From contig JAOTWS010000003.1 in the NCBI GenBank assembly GCA_029862745.1, forward strand, positions 124,001 through 188,000: a DNA stretch of 64,000 bases. Reading direction: 5' to 3'. The notes under the pieces were generated by a model. That model was given only the letters and a program-made list of their open reading frames with translations. It did no database searches and was not told the DNA's origin. Origin of the DNA: Nitrosopumilus sp. (GTDB taxonomy: Archaea; Thermoproteota; Nitrososphaeria; Nitrososphaerales; Nitrosopumilaceae). The position numbers were made by a program, and so were the translations under genes. This document shows, piece after piece, positions 8,153 to 17,294 of this stretch (its first letter is position 1; every line of letters begins with the position of its first letter).

Positions 8153-9262
8153 TTATACTCCTCTTCTTTTGATAATTGTTAATACATCTTCATCTAGTAA
8201 AATGTGATTTAGACTTACTCTTTGTCCTCCAAATTTTACACTTTTACCCCAGACTAAACCATATCTAAATTCTTTTTTCAATCTTCTATGAAGTTTATTA
8301 CAAATATCTTCAACCGTATCTCCTTCTCTTGCAATCAATGGCTCTTTGAAATCTGTTTCTTCTCCTTTAGGCCTCATGTAAATCCTGATAAATTTCAATT
8401 TTTCATATATTTTCTCTTTGAGTAAATCGATGTTTGTATTTGAATTTGCAGATACTTCGATTACATCTGATTTTATTTTTGTTTTCAAATCTTTTAGAAA
8501 TTCTTGATCCACTAAATCAATTTTATTTAAAACTGTCAGTGCTTTTGAATAGCTTACATTTCCAGCAATATGATCTGCCAGTTGTTCTGATGTAAGATCT
8601 TCTCTTACTACTACACGCGCACTAACTAATCCATAAAGATGTAAGATGTCTTTAAGGTGCTTCTCAGTAATTTTTGTCAGTTTAACTTGTTGGGCAATTG
8701 CAATTCCACCCATAGATGCTTTTTCTATTGTGATGTTCGGAGGTAGTTGATTAAGCCTAATTCCAATATTTCCCAATTCATTTACCAAGACATCTTCATG
8801 AAAAGGTTGGAATACATCTAGTATGAGCAATACAAGATCAGCACTTCTTGCAACAGACAAAATTCTTTTTCCTAATCCCTTGCCTGTAGATGCACCTTTG
8901 ATAATTCCAGGAAGATCTAAAACTTGAATTCTTGCACCTCTATACTCCATCATCCCTGGCACAACTGTAAGAGTGGTAAATTGGAAAGCCCCAACTGTAG
9001 AATTTGCACTTGTCATTTTATTTAACAGCGTAGATTTTCCAACACTAGGTAATCCAATAAACACAACTGTTGCATCGCCACTTCTTCTTACATCAAATCC
9101 ATCTTGCTTAATCCCAGATTTCTTAGCTACATCAGCTTCTTGTTCTCTTTTAAGTTTAGCAATTTTTGCCTTTAACAGACCTATGTGATGCTCAGTGGCT
9201 TTATTGATCTGAGTTCTTGCCATTTCATCTTGAATGGCCTTTATCTTTTCAGGAATTCCCAA
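8153..9262 (-). CDS. drg: DRG/OBG-family GTPase with TGS domain
   Basis: A 369-residue translation-associated GTPase of the developmentally regulated GTP-binding type, expected to act on ribosomes. The N-terminal helical arm starts MGIPEKIKAIQDEMARTQ, the family signature. The G domain has G1 GLPSVGKST (70-78), G3 DLPG (116-119) and G4 NKID (246-249), with the inserted S5D2L-like segment between G3 and G4. The C-terminal part (about 290-369) is a TGS domain. Length and motifs are complete. The start at 9262 overlaps by 14 nt the end of a small upstream reading frame. Confidence 0.93.
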   Translation of the reverse strand: MGIPEKIKAIQDEMARTQINKATEHHIGLLKAKIAKLKREQEADVAKKSGIKQDGFDVRRSGDATVVFIGLPSVGKSTLLNKMTSANSTVGAFQFTTLTVVPGMMEYRGARIQVLDLPGIIKGASTGKGLGKRILSVARSADLVLLILDVFQPFHEDVLVNELGNIGIRLNQLPPNITIEKASMGGIAIAQQVKLTKITEKHLKDILHLYGLVSARVVVREDLTSEQLADHIAGNVSYSKALTVLNKIDLVDQEFLKDLKTKIKSDVIEVSANSNTNIDLLKEKIYEKLKFIRIYMRPKGEETDFKEPLIAREGDTVEDICNKLHRRLKKEFRYGLVWGKSVKFGGQRVSLNHILLDEDVLTIIKRRGV

Positions 9263-9491
9263 TATTATTCACCAACCATAACATTCTTTTCAAATAAAAC
9301 CGTATTACTTTTTTTATTTTCTTGATTCTATTAATGAGGATCATCTGAAAGTTATTTGATTGAATTAAAAATTCTGAAAATTGAACTTCTCTCATTCTTT
9401 CAAAATCCCAACAGAAAATTCTGAATTGTCTAGATTCATCTGTAAATAATACTTTTCTAGAAATTTCTTTTATACGTCCCTTTCTTACCAT
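9249..9491 (-). CDS. Small basic hypothetical protein upstream of the DRG GTPase
   Basis: An 80-residue frame whose stop overlaps the DRG GTPase start by 14 nt on the same strand. The composition (many Lys/Arg, mixed hydrophobics, no repeats) looks protein-like, beginning MVRKGRIKEISRKVLFTDES. I recognise no family. The overlap would fit an operon, but no clear ribosome-binding site precedes it. It could also be a chance frame over the promoter of the GTPase gene. Confidence 0.4.
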   Translation of the reverse strand: MVRKGRIKEISRKVLFTDESRQFRIFCWDFERMREVQFSEFLIQSNNFQMILINRIKKIKKVIRFYLKRMLWLVNNIGNS

Positions 9492-9596
9492 ATTTTCAAC
9501 AGTATTTCCCCACTATTGTACCTCATGTTTTGATCTTTGGTGTCTCATGAACATATCATCTTATCATTTTTTAACAGTTAATGAGCGTGAGATTAT

Positions 9597-10175
9597 GTGA
9601 AAAAATTATTGTTATTTATTTTTATAGGATTTTTCATTATATTGTATTTTATTTTGGCTCTTTTTGTTTTACCTGAACAATTTCTTTCGACTGAACAACT
9701 AATACCACAACCATACTTGGAAGTAGATTTAAGCGAGCATGATATCTCTTTTGGGGATTCATTTAGACTAAATGTTATTTCAGAGAACAAAGGAGATTAT
9801 GGTGATATTCATATTGTTTCTGTAGCATTTCCAGATCTAATTGAAATGGATGTAGTTGAAATTGCAACTTATGATTTTACACAGTCCTCTAAATACATCT
9901 CAATAGGAGATAAAATAAGTGCCAAATACAGTGGTGGGGTGGAATCAACTTTTTCTAAATACCCATCTATTGAGGCTATGACTAGGCCTACATATCCTGG
10001 AATAAAAAATCATTTGGGACTGATTATTACCCCTGAAAAATTAGGTATTTTTACAATGTATATCAAATCAATAGATATTCCACATACAAGTAATCTTTCA
10101 CACTATCCTGATTCTGGATTTTTAGATCATCAAGATGAATATGTTTTAGTTTATTCAGTAAACGTAAACCCATAA
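9597..10175 (+). CDS. Membrane-anchored extracellular beta-rich protein
   Basis: 192 residues. A single N-terminal hydrophobic helix (about 4-30, Phe/Leu/Ile-rich) anchors the protein or acts as a signal peptide. The remaining 160 residues look like a beta-sandwich domain, with SFGDSFRLNVISENKGDYGDI resembling CARDB/Ig-like folds. Start is GTG 9597. It ends 10 nt before the first possible start of the multi-spanning membrane gene and probably forms an operon with it. No cysteine or metal motif seen. Function unknown. Confidence 0.75.
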   Translation: MKKLLLFIFIGFFIILYFILALFVLPEQFLSTEQLIPQPYLEVDLSEHDISFGDSFRLNVISENKGDYGDIHIVSVAFPDLIEMDVVEIATYDFTQSSKYISIGDKISAKYSGGVESTFSKYPSIEAMTRPTYPGIKNHLGLIITPEKLGIFTMYIKSIDIPHTSNLSHYPDSGFLDHQDEYVLVYSVNVNP

Positions 10176-10200
10176 TATCCTATAAATGCTGATTATATTC

Positions 10201-11283
10201 ATGTCTACGAAATCAAAAAATAAATTAAGTTTTCTTCAAATTTATTCTGAGCATATTTTTATTCTCGGAAGTGTTTTTACAAGTCTTGGAATCTTATTGG
10301 TAACTATTGGTGGAAGTTGGGATATAACAAATCATTTACTAAACAAGCCTGAATCATTTTTCTCCCCACCACATGCCCTGATGTATTCTGGAGTTTTAAT
10401 ATCTCTAATTGGCGTTGTATTATCGTTTACAGGATGGAAAAATTTAGATCGTTTTAAGGAATTGTATAAATTTCCTTTAAAGATCAAGTTGATTGGAATA
10501 GCATTACTTACAGGAGCAGGGCCTTTTGATTTTGCGTGGCATTCTAATTTTGGTCTTGATGGATTACTAAGTCCACCTCATTTTACGTTGATCACTGGGA
10601 TGTTTTTATGCAGTGTCGGCCCCATGATTGGGATTTCAAGATATTTGAAAAATAGCAATACTAATTCAATTTTGAAGTATTTAGTAATTTTAGTAGTCAT
10701 TCCTGTTTGGTTATCGGGTTCTGGTATCCTCTCTTCATTGTCTTTACCATTTTCTAGTACAGATTTTTTTGAATTTAATCCAGATCCAATACTTGCATTT
10801 TTTGTTGCTTCCTTGGGCTATCCTTTTTTAATATCTATTTCGATGTTTTTCGTTTTCAGATTATCTGATTTTAAATTTGGAACTATGAGTATTCTTGGAA
10901 GCCTATTTTTGCTAGTATATAGTTCGACTGCAATCATGCCCAATTTTGCACTTTTTGATTCGATCCAGTTCTATTCATTGAATCTAATTCCTTTTGTAAT
11001 ATCAGATATAATTTTGAGATTCAATAAATCTAAAATCTCTTGTATTTTTGTAGGAGGATTACTTGGATCTATATTTTACATGGTTTACTATCCTTATGTG
11101 ATGTATACTTTCAATGAAGTTTTACTTGGAAAGCTTGTTTCTCCAAGTTTAATTTATTTTGTCTATTTTGAATTAATTGGTAAAGTATTTTCACTCACAG
11201 TGATTCCAGCTATATTGATGGGTATTTTTGCAGCTTTATTGTCTGAAAAAATTTCAAAAAAGATTCAAATACACAAAGCCTAA
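10201..11283 (+). CDS. Polytopic membrane protein with duplicated D-x3-H ... SPPH motif
   Basis: About 360 residues with roughly eight to nine transmembrane helices. Two related motifs occur: WDITNH followed by FSPPHALMYSG in the first part, and FDFAWH followed by LSPPHFTLITG about 75 residues later. Both combine Asp, His and an SPPH segment at helix ends, which suggests a paired metal- or heme-binding site inside the membrane; this is inference. I chose ATG 10201 (MSTKSKNK); ATG 10186 would add five hydrophobic residues. It follows the anchored extracellular protein by about 25 nt, so the two may work together. I do not recognise the family. Confidence 0.75.
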   Translation: MSTKSKNKLSFLQIYSEHIFILGSVFTSLGILLVTIGGSWDITNHLLNKPESFFSPPHALMYSGVLISLIGVVLSFTGWKNLDRFKELYKFPLKIKLIGIALLTGAGPFDFAWHSNFGLDGLLSPPHFTLITGMFLCSVGPMIGISRYLKNSNTNSILKYLVILVVIPVWLSGSGILSSLSLPFSSTDFFEFNPDPILAFFVASLGYPFLISISMFFVFRLSDFKFGTMSILGSLFLLVYSSTAIMPNFALFDSIQFYSLNLIPFVISDIILRFNKSKISCIFVGGLLGSIFYMVYYPYVMYTFNEVLLGKLVSPSLIYFVYFELIGKVFSLTVIPAILMGIFAALLSEKISKKIQIHKA

Positions 11284-11326
11284 ACATTGGTTTTCTTTAC
11301 GTAGCAAATATTATCCAGTTTAAAAA

Positions 11327-12034
11327 ATGATTCTTGTGAAAAAGAGAACATTTGCAGTAGATATTGACGGCACAATAACTGAAAATGGTGGTGGACGTAT
11401 TCATCTTGGTGCACTTGAAGCACTTAGACATTTAACTAACATGGGCCATAATGTAATTTTTGTAACAGGTAGATCATCAGTTGAAGGGTTTTTGCTTTCG
11501 GTATTTGGCGGAACTACAAAAATTGCAGTTGGTGAGAACGGCGGATGCATCACTCTAAATTCTGATGAACATATGATGTTAGGAAACATAGATGAATGCA
11601 AAAATGCATTAAAAGTAATTCAAAACAATATTGAAAATGTGAAAGAAAAACCAGTTTTTCCCAGGATGACTGAGGTAGTGTTACAGAGAACATTTGATCT
11701 TGATCTTGCAAGAAGTGTTTTAGCTGAAAACAATATCGAAGTAGAATTATCTGATAGTCAATATGCATATCACATTAATTCTCATGGCATTGACAAAGGC
11801 TATGGGTTTTCAAAGATTATGAAGAAATTGGGAATTTTACGTGATGATGTTATTGCCATAGGTGACAGTGCAACTGATGTTCCACTGTTTAAAGTGGCAA
11901 ATACAAGTATTGCGTTAGGAAATGCCTCAGAGCAGGTAAAATCACAAGCCACGACAACAGTTTCTGCTCATTCAGGGGATGGTCTTCTTGAAGCATTAGA
12001 TAGATTAGCGTCAAGAAATTGGGAATTAACATAA
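11327..12034 (+). CDS. pgp: Phosphoglycolate phosphatase, archaeal HAD type
   Basis: HAD-superfamily phosphatase (235 residues) with motif I DIDGT (Asp12 nucleophile, Asp14 acid/base), motif II in VTGR, Lys in IDKGYG and motif IV GDSATDVPLF. The C2-type cap between residues 85 and 155 and the overall length fit the archaeal phosphoglycolate phosphatase/sucrose-phosphate-phosphatase-like group. It would recycle 2-phosphoglycolate in the cytoplasm. An in-frame GTG at 11336 is an alternative start. It is a separate unit downstream of the membrane pair. Confidence 0.85.
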   Translation: MILVKKRTFAVDIDGTITENGGGRIHLGALEALRHLTNMGHNVIFVTGRSSVEGFLLSVFGGTTKIAVGENGGCITLNSDEHMMLGNIDECKNALKVIQNNIENVKEKPVFPRMTEVVLQRTFDLDLARSVLAENNIEVELSDSQYAYHINSHGIDKGYGFSKIMKKLGILRDDVIAIGDSATDVPLFKVANTSIALGNASEQVKSQATTTVSAHSGDGLLEALDRLASRNWELT

Positions 12035-12366
12035 TGATATCTATTAGATGGTTTTGGCAGCAAAAAAGATTCACATTAATATTTTAAGTAATTTGAATAT
12101 CGTAAAAGGATGCTATAACTAACTGAGTTCAAGTATAGGTTGCTTGGGAGTTTTTTTTTGGCTAACCAAAATAAAATCATGTTAACTTTGACCAAAATTA
12201 GAATATCCATAGGGTTATTTTTGTAAAATCTTGATCAGTTCTACAACATCATAAATTTCTACTATCATGATGTATTGTTCTATTCTTTTTTCCCGGTCGC
12301 GAATGTTATAATTAGATCTCAGCAAATAGGGTAAAATCTTTTAACATATACCTTGTATTTCTATTC
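12035..12366. other. Intergenic region with promoter of the VOC gene
   Basis: 332 bp. The last 30 bp hold a TATA-like TTTTAACATATA about 27 nt before the ATG at 12367, suggesting leaderless transcription. A T9 tract near 12150 may end upstream transcripts. No coding frame supported. Confidence 0.5.
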
Positions 12367-12837
12367 ATGACAAAATCAATACCTGACGGATTCCACACTG
12401 TGACTCCATCAATTGTTCTGAGTAATTCCAAAGAAGCAATAGAGTTTTACAAAAAAGCATTTAATGCAAGAGAGATCTATCAAATGCCTACTCCAGATGG
12501 CAAGACAATGCATGCCATGATTCAGATTGGAGATTCCTTTGTTATGATGAGTGATGAATTCCCACAAATGGGTTGTAGTTCTCCAACTACAGTAGGAGGT
12601 ACTTCGACCACAATTCACCTGTATGTAGAGGATTCAGATAAGGTCTATAATCAAGCAGTTAAAGCAGGTGCCAAACCAGTAATGCCATTAATGGATGCAT
12701 TCTGGGGAGATAGATGTGGAAGTGTGATTGATCCATTTGGACATTCATGGATGGTGTCTACACATAAAAAAGACATGTCACCTGAAGAGATGCAAAAAGC
12801 CGCCAAAGAATACATGTCAAAACAACATAGCCAATAA
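12367..12837 (+). CDS. VOC-superfamily protein (PhnB/glyoxalase-like)
   Basis: 156-residue protein of the vicinal oxygen chelate fold with two beta-alpha-beta3 modules (about 8-75 and 80-135). The PhnB-like hallmarks are present: SNSKEAIEFYKKAF, DSFVMMSDEFP, WGDRCGSVIDPFGHSW. The GHxW end and the DRxG segment match the PhnB/3-demethylubiquinone-methyltransferase-like subgroup, whose substrates are mostly unknown. A short charged tail follows. Complete, with an ATG start behind a TATA-like element. Confidence 0.85.
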   Translation: MTKSIPDGFHTVTPSIVLSNSKEAIEFYKKAFNAREIYQMPTPDGKTMHAMIQIGDSFVMMSDEFPQMGCSSPTTVGGTSTTIHLYVEDSDKVYNQAVKAGAKPVMPLMDAFWGDRCGSVIDPFGHSWMVSTHKKDMSPEEMQKAAKEYMSKQHSQ

Positions 12838-13076
12838 GGGATATTTTTCTTTATTTTTGATTGCTCTGTCCAGCTGTTCCTCAAGATCATTTATTATTTT
12901 CAGATTGTATTGGAGAGAAAATTATTGTGAGTGTCTACATGCTGAAGGGAAGATCAAATGCAGATGTTTTCTTTAAATTTTTTGCAACTGTTAGGCATTT
13001 TGGCTCAACCACATGAAATAACATATGCCAAAACCACATTTTATGGCAAGTTTTGAACTTGTTTATGTTAAAAATG

Positions 13077-13345
13077 CTATGTTTTTTTGAGGATTTCTTC
13101 AAAAATATTTATTGAACTATTTGCAATTGCATCACAGTTCTCATTTGGGTTTACAGAGATTAAAACAACATAACCAAAAATTGGAATACTTATCATGTCG
13201 ATGTTTGTTCTATGGCTTATATTGTACATTAAGATCCCTACGACATAGGTAGATGATAAAGTAAAACACAATCAGAAAAAAATATTGCAAATAAAACTAG
13301 AACTGATTTGTTCAGTCTTGATTTTACCCTTCCATCATATGACAA
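13077..13345 (-). pseudogene. Remnant of a small sensor-like protein (DUF6659-like)
   Basis: The 3' half is open on the minus strand and ends with IPIFGYVVLISVNPNENCDA and a C-terminal amphipathic helix. The pattern S-H-R-x5-MISIP-x7-IS matches my memory of the thaumarchaeal DUF6659 (roadblock-like) proteins. Upstream, in another frame, SYDGRVKSRLNKS looks like the start of the same domain (family pattern NxxGRLV). The two halves are separated by frame changes and stops and the middle is missing. I therefore read it as a decayed copy rather than a 64-residue gene. The family assignment is tentative. Confidence 0.4.
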
Positions 13346-13383
13346 GTTATTGTTATATTATCATGATAGACACGGGTAGCAAC

Positions 13384-13445
13384 ATAATGTAACACAAAGT
13401 AACTTAGATCATTCATAATGTAACACAAAGTAACTTAGATCATTC
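13384..13445. repeat. Perfect 31-bp tandem duplication
   Basis: The 31-bp unit beginning ataatgtaacacaaagtaac is present twice head to tail without mismatch, 35 bp upstream of the wHTH membrane-protein gene at 13481. It includes no obvious open frame. It could duplicate a regulator site or simply be a recent slippage event. Confidence 0.9.
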
Positions 13446-13480
13446 AAAATGTTTTTAGCCATAATCATAGAATTCAAACC

Positions 13481-13984
13481 ATGGACGAAGAGCCAAAAGA
13501 TGTAATTGTTTTAGGAACGATCAAGTCAGGAGTGAAATCATTTAACAAAATTTGCCAGGTTGCAAAAATTAAACCATCTGAACTGAATTCCATTCTTGAA
13601 AAATTAGAGTCTCGCGGCCTAATAGATGTAAAAGAGAAGAAGGGGTTATTTGGGAAGAAAGTGGAGATCATTACAACTGAGAAAGGAGTAAAAGAATTAG
13701 AGTATAGAATACATGAATTGGAGGGAAAGTGGAATCAAATGGCACAATTATACAAGTCAGGAGACAAACAAAAACTCCAGAAATACATGGATGAAAACAA
13801 GATTTCCTTCAAGGAGATGATGTTTTTTGGGATTTTAGACATGGTGATGTTTTCAATGATGTTTAGCATGCTAGGAATGACCATGGTCAGCTTTATCCCG
13901 CCTCAGGACATTCCTCAAGATGCAAGTGGAGAAGGAGATATTGGTGATGACGGTGGTGGATTTGATTTTGATATTGGATTTTAG
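13481..13984 (+). CDS. Winged-helix protein with membrane segment and Asp/Gly tail
   Basis: 167 residues in four parts. Residues 1-70 form a MarR/ArsR-like winged helix (KSGVKSFNKICQVAKIKPSE, then LEKLESRGLIDVKEKKG). A coiled stretch covers about 70-110. A Met/Phe-rich hydrophobic helix lies around 115-135. The tail is acidic and glycine-rich (GDIGDDGGGFDFDIGF). A DNA-binding-like domain tethered to the membrane suggests a membrane-linked regulator, but the tail and target are unknown. The gene follows the 31-bp tandem duplication. I do not recognise a named family. Confidence 0.75.
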   Translation: MDEEPKDVIVLGTIKSGVKSFNKICQVAKIKPSELNSILEKLESRGLIDVKEKKGLFGKKVEIITTEKGVKELEYRIHELEGKWNQMAQLYKSGDKQKLQKYMDENKISFKEMMFFGILDMVMFSMMFSMLGMTMVSFIPPQDIPQDASGEGDIGDDGGGFDFDIGF

Positions 13985-14046
13985 GTATTTTATGAATTTA
14001 AAAATCATGCAAAGGATATAAATTCCAAAAAACGAAGTTAATTACA

Positions 14047-14484
14047 TTGAAAAAAATACTTGTACCGTTTGATGGTTCTATGTACTCTGAAAAAGCATTT
14101 GAAAAAGCATTAGAAATTGCAGAAAAGTTTGAATCAGAAATAATAGGCATGACCGTAATACAATCAAAAATATCTGACTCTGCTGGGATGTCTATGACAC
14201 GTATGCAGGAAATTCAAGACGAGGAGGAAGCTATTGCTGCTGCAAAGCTTAAAAAACTTGAGGACAAGGCAAGGAGCAAAAACATACCATTCTCAATAAA
14301 AATAATTCACAATCCTTCATCTTCAGAAGCAATAGTATCTTATGCAAATAGCCATGATATTGATTTGGTCGTGATGGGATCTCACGGCAGAACAGGTTTT
14401 AGAAAGATTGTGCTTGGAAGTGTTGCAAATGGTGTTGTAGGACATGCAAAATGTTCTGTTTTAATTACAAAGGGAGAAAAATGA
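14047..14484 (+). CDS. Universal stress protein, UspA family
   Basis: 145-residue single-domain Usp. It begins KKILVPFDGS (start TTG 14047) and ends with the ATP-binding signature G-2x-G-9x-G-S in GSHGRTGFRKIVLGS, followed by the last strand CSVLIT. These are the features of ATP-binding Usp proteins, which form dimers in the cytoplasm. Target process not evident. It follows the wHTH membrane-protein gene by 62 bp in the same direction. Confidence 0.92.
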   Translation: MKKILVPFDGSMYSEKAFEKALEIAEKFESEIIGMTVIQSKISDSAGMSMTRMQEIQDEEEAIAAAKLKKLEDKARSKNIPFSIKIIHNPSSSEAIVSYANSHDIDLVVMGSHGRTGFRKIVLGSVANGVVGHAKCSVLITKGEK

Positions 14485-14736
14485 CATTAGGTAATTATTC
14501 AAATTATAAATAAACAATCATTATGATCAAGCTTTCTCTCAGTAATTTCTTGATAGTCTCTACAAAATCTACGAATAGATAAGCTCTCATTAACGTTTAA
14601 CTATCAAAATATGCTATTGTCCTGATTCAGACTTCAAATTCATGAAATATTTAATAGTATTTAGCATATCCAACCAACAACCAATTAAAATCATTATACT
14701 AAGATAAATTAGCATCCAGACTTTCAGATATACAAT

Positions 14737-16623
14737 ATGACGTTCAAGGCCATCATAGATGAGATTGAGAACAATCTCAACAAGATACTTTCGGAACTTT
14801 CTATATCAGGTGTAAAGTATTCGGTTGGACCTGCAAATCCAGGGTTTGGGGATGCTAGTTCAAACATTTCTTTCTTGCTTGCAAAACAGCTCAGAAAAAA
14901 GCCTAAAGATATTGCCATAATGTTGTCTGAAAGATATTTGGGTTGTACCAGTACACTTGTTTTAAAACCTGAAGCACATACTTCAGGATATCTGAATTTC
15001 ATTGCCAATTGGGAAAAACTAAGTCAATTGATATTATCTGAATCACGCCTTGAAACTTTTGGAGATGCTGATATTGGAAATGACTCTTCAATAGTTGTAG
15101 AACATACAAGTGTAAACCCCAACAAGGCTCTGCACATAGGACACATAAGAAACATAATCATCGGAGATACAGTCTCAAGAATCCTCAAAAAAGCAAAGTA
15201 CAAAGTTAATGTCCTAAACTATATTGATGATTCTGGTCTTCAAGTAGCTGACATTATAGTAGGATTCAAACATTTTGGATTTAATCTAGAGCCCCCCCAT
15301 GGGAAAAAGTTTGATCATTACTGTGGAGATAATGTCTATGTAAAAACCACTGAAAAATATGAATCAGATCCCAGTCTTGAGGAGATTCGTAAAAATATCC
15401 TCAAAGAACTAGAAGAAGGAAATTCTGAAATTGCAAAATTTGCAGATAAAATCACCAAGAGAGTTTTATCAGACCAATTAGAAACTTGCTGGAATTTGGG
15501 TGTATTTTATGATTGTCTAAATTTTGAATCTCAAATAATTCGCTCAGGATTATGGGATAAAATATTTCAAAAACTAAAAGAGATGAATCTTATAGAGTTT
15601 GAAAATGATGGTAAAAATTCTGGCTGCTGGGTTATTCGTGGAGAAGGTAAGGAAGAAGACAAAGTAATTGTTAGAAGCAATGGCACTGCCACATACATCG
15701 CCAAAGACATACCATATGCTGCATGGAAGCTAGGATTGATTGAAGATCCTTTCAATTATGAAAAATATGATAAGGAACAGCCTAATTTGCAAACATTATG
15801 GCAGACCACACTTAATCGAGACAAGCCCAACAGTCAAAACTTTACTGGAAAAAAAGTTGTCACTGTAATTGATTCTCGTCAGGCTAGACTGCAAAAAATT
15901 ATCACTGCCTTGATGGCCAAATTCAAATCAATTCCAGACGCATATGTCCATCTAGGTTATGAATCTGTAACACTTAGCACTGATACTGCGAAAACACTCG
16001 GATTTGACACTGATGGAAAACAAGCGCAGATGTCTGGGCGAAAAGGTGTGTATGTTAATGCAGATTCAGTATATGAATGGCTAAAAGAAAAAACAAGACA
16101 TGAGACCCAAAAAAGACATCCTGAAATGGATTCTTTTGAAATAGAGAAAATTGCACATCATGTTTCGGTGGGAACCTTGAGATACGAGATGATAAAACAA
16201 GACCTGGATAAAATAATCACATTTGATTTGACAAAGTCTTTAAGTTTGGAAGGAGACACTGCTCCCTATATTCAGTATACTCATGCAAGGGCATCCAGAA
16301 TAGTAGAGAAATCAAACAGAATACCATCAATTGACGTTGATTATTCATTGTTCAAGGAAGAATCTGAGATAGGGTTGATTAAAAATATAGGTCTTTTTAA
16401 TATACAAGTTCGAGATGCTGCAAATAATTTGTCACCAAAGGTCATTGCAAGATATTGTCATGATTTGGCAGTCTCATTTAACTCGTTTTATGAACATGTT
16501 AAGGTTTTAGATATTGGTAATGAATCACTTGAAAATTGTAGATTATGTTTGGTGTATTCCTTTAAGATTACTTTAGAAAAAGCACTTGATCTTCTTGGAA
16601 TAACTGCTCCTGATACAATGTAA
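14737..16623 (+). CDS. argS: Arginyl-tRNA synthetase
   Basis: 628-residue class I aminoacyl-tRNA synthetase that charges tRNA-Arg. An N-terminal Add-1 domain (about 1-85) precedes the catalytic core with the HIGH motif at His133-His136 (NKALHIGHIRN). The second signature is the variant MSGRKG at 432. The C-terminal DALR anticodon-binding domain begins around 515 (YIQYTHARASRI). The sequence is complete. It is followed by a long gene-free stretch. Confidence 0.97.
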   Translation: MTFKAIIDEIENNLNKILSELSISGVKYSVGPANPGFGDASSNISFLLAKQLRKKPKDIAIMLSERYLGCTSTLVLKPEAHTSGYLNFIANWEKLSQLILSESRLETFGDADIGNDSSIVVEHTSVNPNKALHIGHIRNIIIGDTVSRILKKAKYKVNVLNYIDDSGLQVADIIVGFKHFGFNLEPPHGKKFDHYCGDNVYVKTTEKYESDPSLEEIRKNILKELEEGNSEIAKFADKITKRVLSDQLETCWNLGVFYDCLNFESQIIRSGLWDKIFQKLKEMNLIEFENDGKNSGCWVIRGEGKEEDKVIVRSNGTATYIAKDIPYAAWKLGLIEDPFNYEKYDKEQPNLQTLWQTTLNRDKPNSQNFTGKKVVTVIDSRQARLQKIITALMAKFKSIPDAYVHLGYESVTLSTDTAKTLGFDTDGKQAQMSGRKGVYVNADSVYEWLKEKTRHETQKRHPEMDSFEIEKIAHHVSVGTLRYEMIKQDLDKIITFDLTKSLSLEGDTAPYIQYTHARASRIVEKSNRIPSIDVDYSLFKEESEIGLIKNIGLFNIQVRDAANNLSPKVIARYCHDLAVSFNSFYEHVKVLDIGNESLENCRLCLVYSFKITLEKALDLLGITAPDTM

Positions 16624-17294
16624 CACTAGAAACAATGTTGCTATACTCTACTTAGAATACAGACCAACATGGTTATCAAAGATGAATCTGGTTAATACAG
16701 AATTTAATATAAACAAAACTAAGATAAAACAAAATCCCAATTAAAAGATAGATGTGATTGAATATAGATCAACTCCATTTTTAATTTGTGCTTTGCTTTT
16801 TAAAAAAAACTACAAATTATGGTTGAACCATATTAACTATGTTATTTATTAGGTCATATTTTTCATTAAGTTCAATTGAAGAAACATAAAATATGACAGA
16901 TACGATATACACAACCTAAGTATTACATTCTGCTACTACCATACTTCACCGCATTGAGATTATTTCATACATCATATTCTATAACTGCCAGCACTACTAC
17001 AGTTTCAGTAATATGGATTAGAATAGTATTCCAAGGTATAACTCTGAAGGAAATAACAACATCCACGTCTGATATCAATGAGATCACAATTACATGTTGA
17101 GACAATCTTTTTTCTATTTGTTTTGGTGACATTTATCTCCCGTAGTTACGTGAATGCCAAATAAAATGAAATGAGGTAAATCATAAAATGAACACATTCA
17201 TCAAACTTGAAAATTGCATACACTCATTAAATATAGAATTTTTATAAATCAATTTTGAGTTTTTAATCATTACAGAATTTGTTCTGTATAGAAT
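16624..17294. other. Long gene-free stretch
   Basis: About 670 bp of AT-rich DNA between argS and fur. The longest suggestive frame is a 46-codon minus-strand stretch starting at TTG 17105 (VIVISLISDVDVVISF), without family similarity or a clear start signal. No repeats, RNA-like GC island or promoter pattern stands out. Confidence 0.45.

Noticed and set aside
13384-13445. 31-bp repeat considered as CRISPR or IS ends
   Set aside because: Only two directly adjacent copies, no spacer, no inverted orientation and no transposase nearby.
16968-17105. 46-codon minus-strand frame in the argS-fur gap
   Set aside because: Short, Val/Ile-rich, no promoter or family. Possibly a remnant but unsupported.
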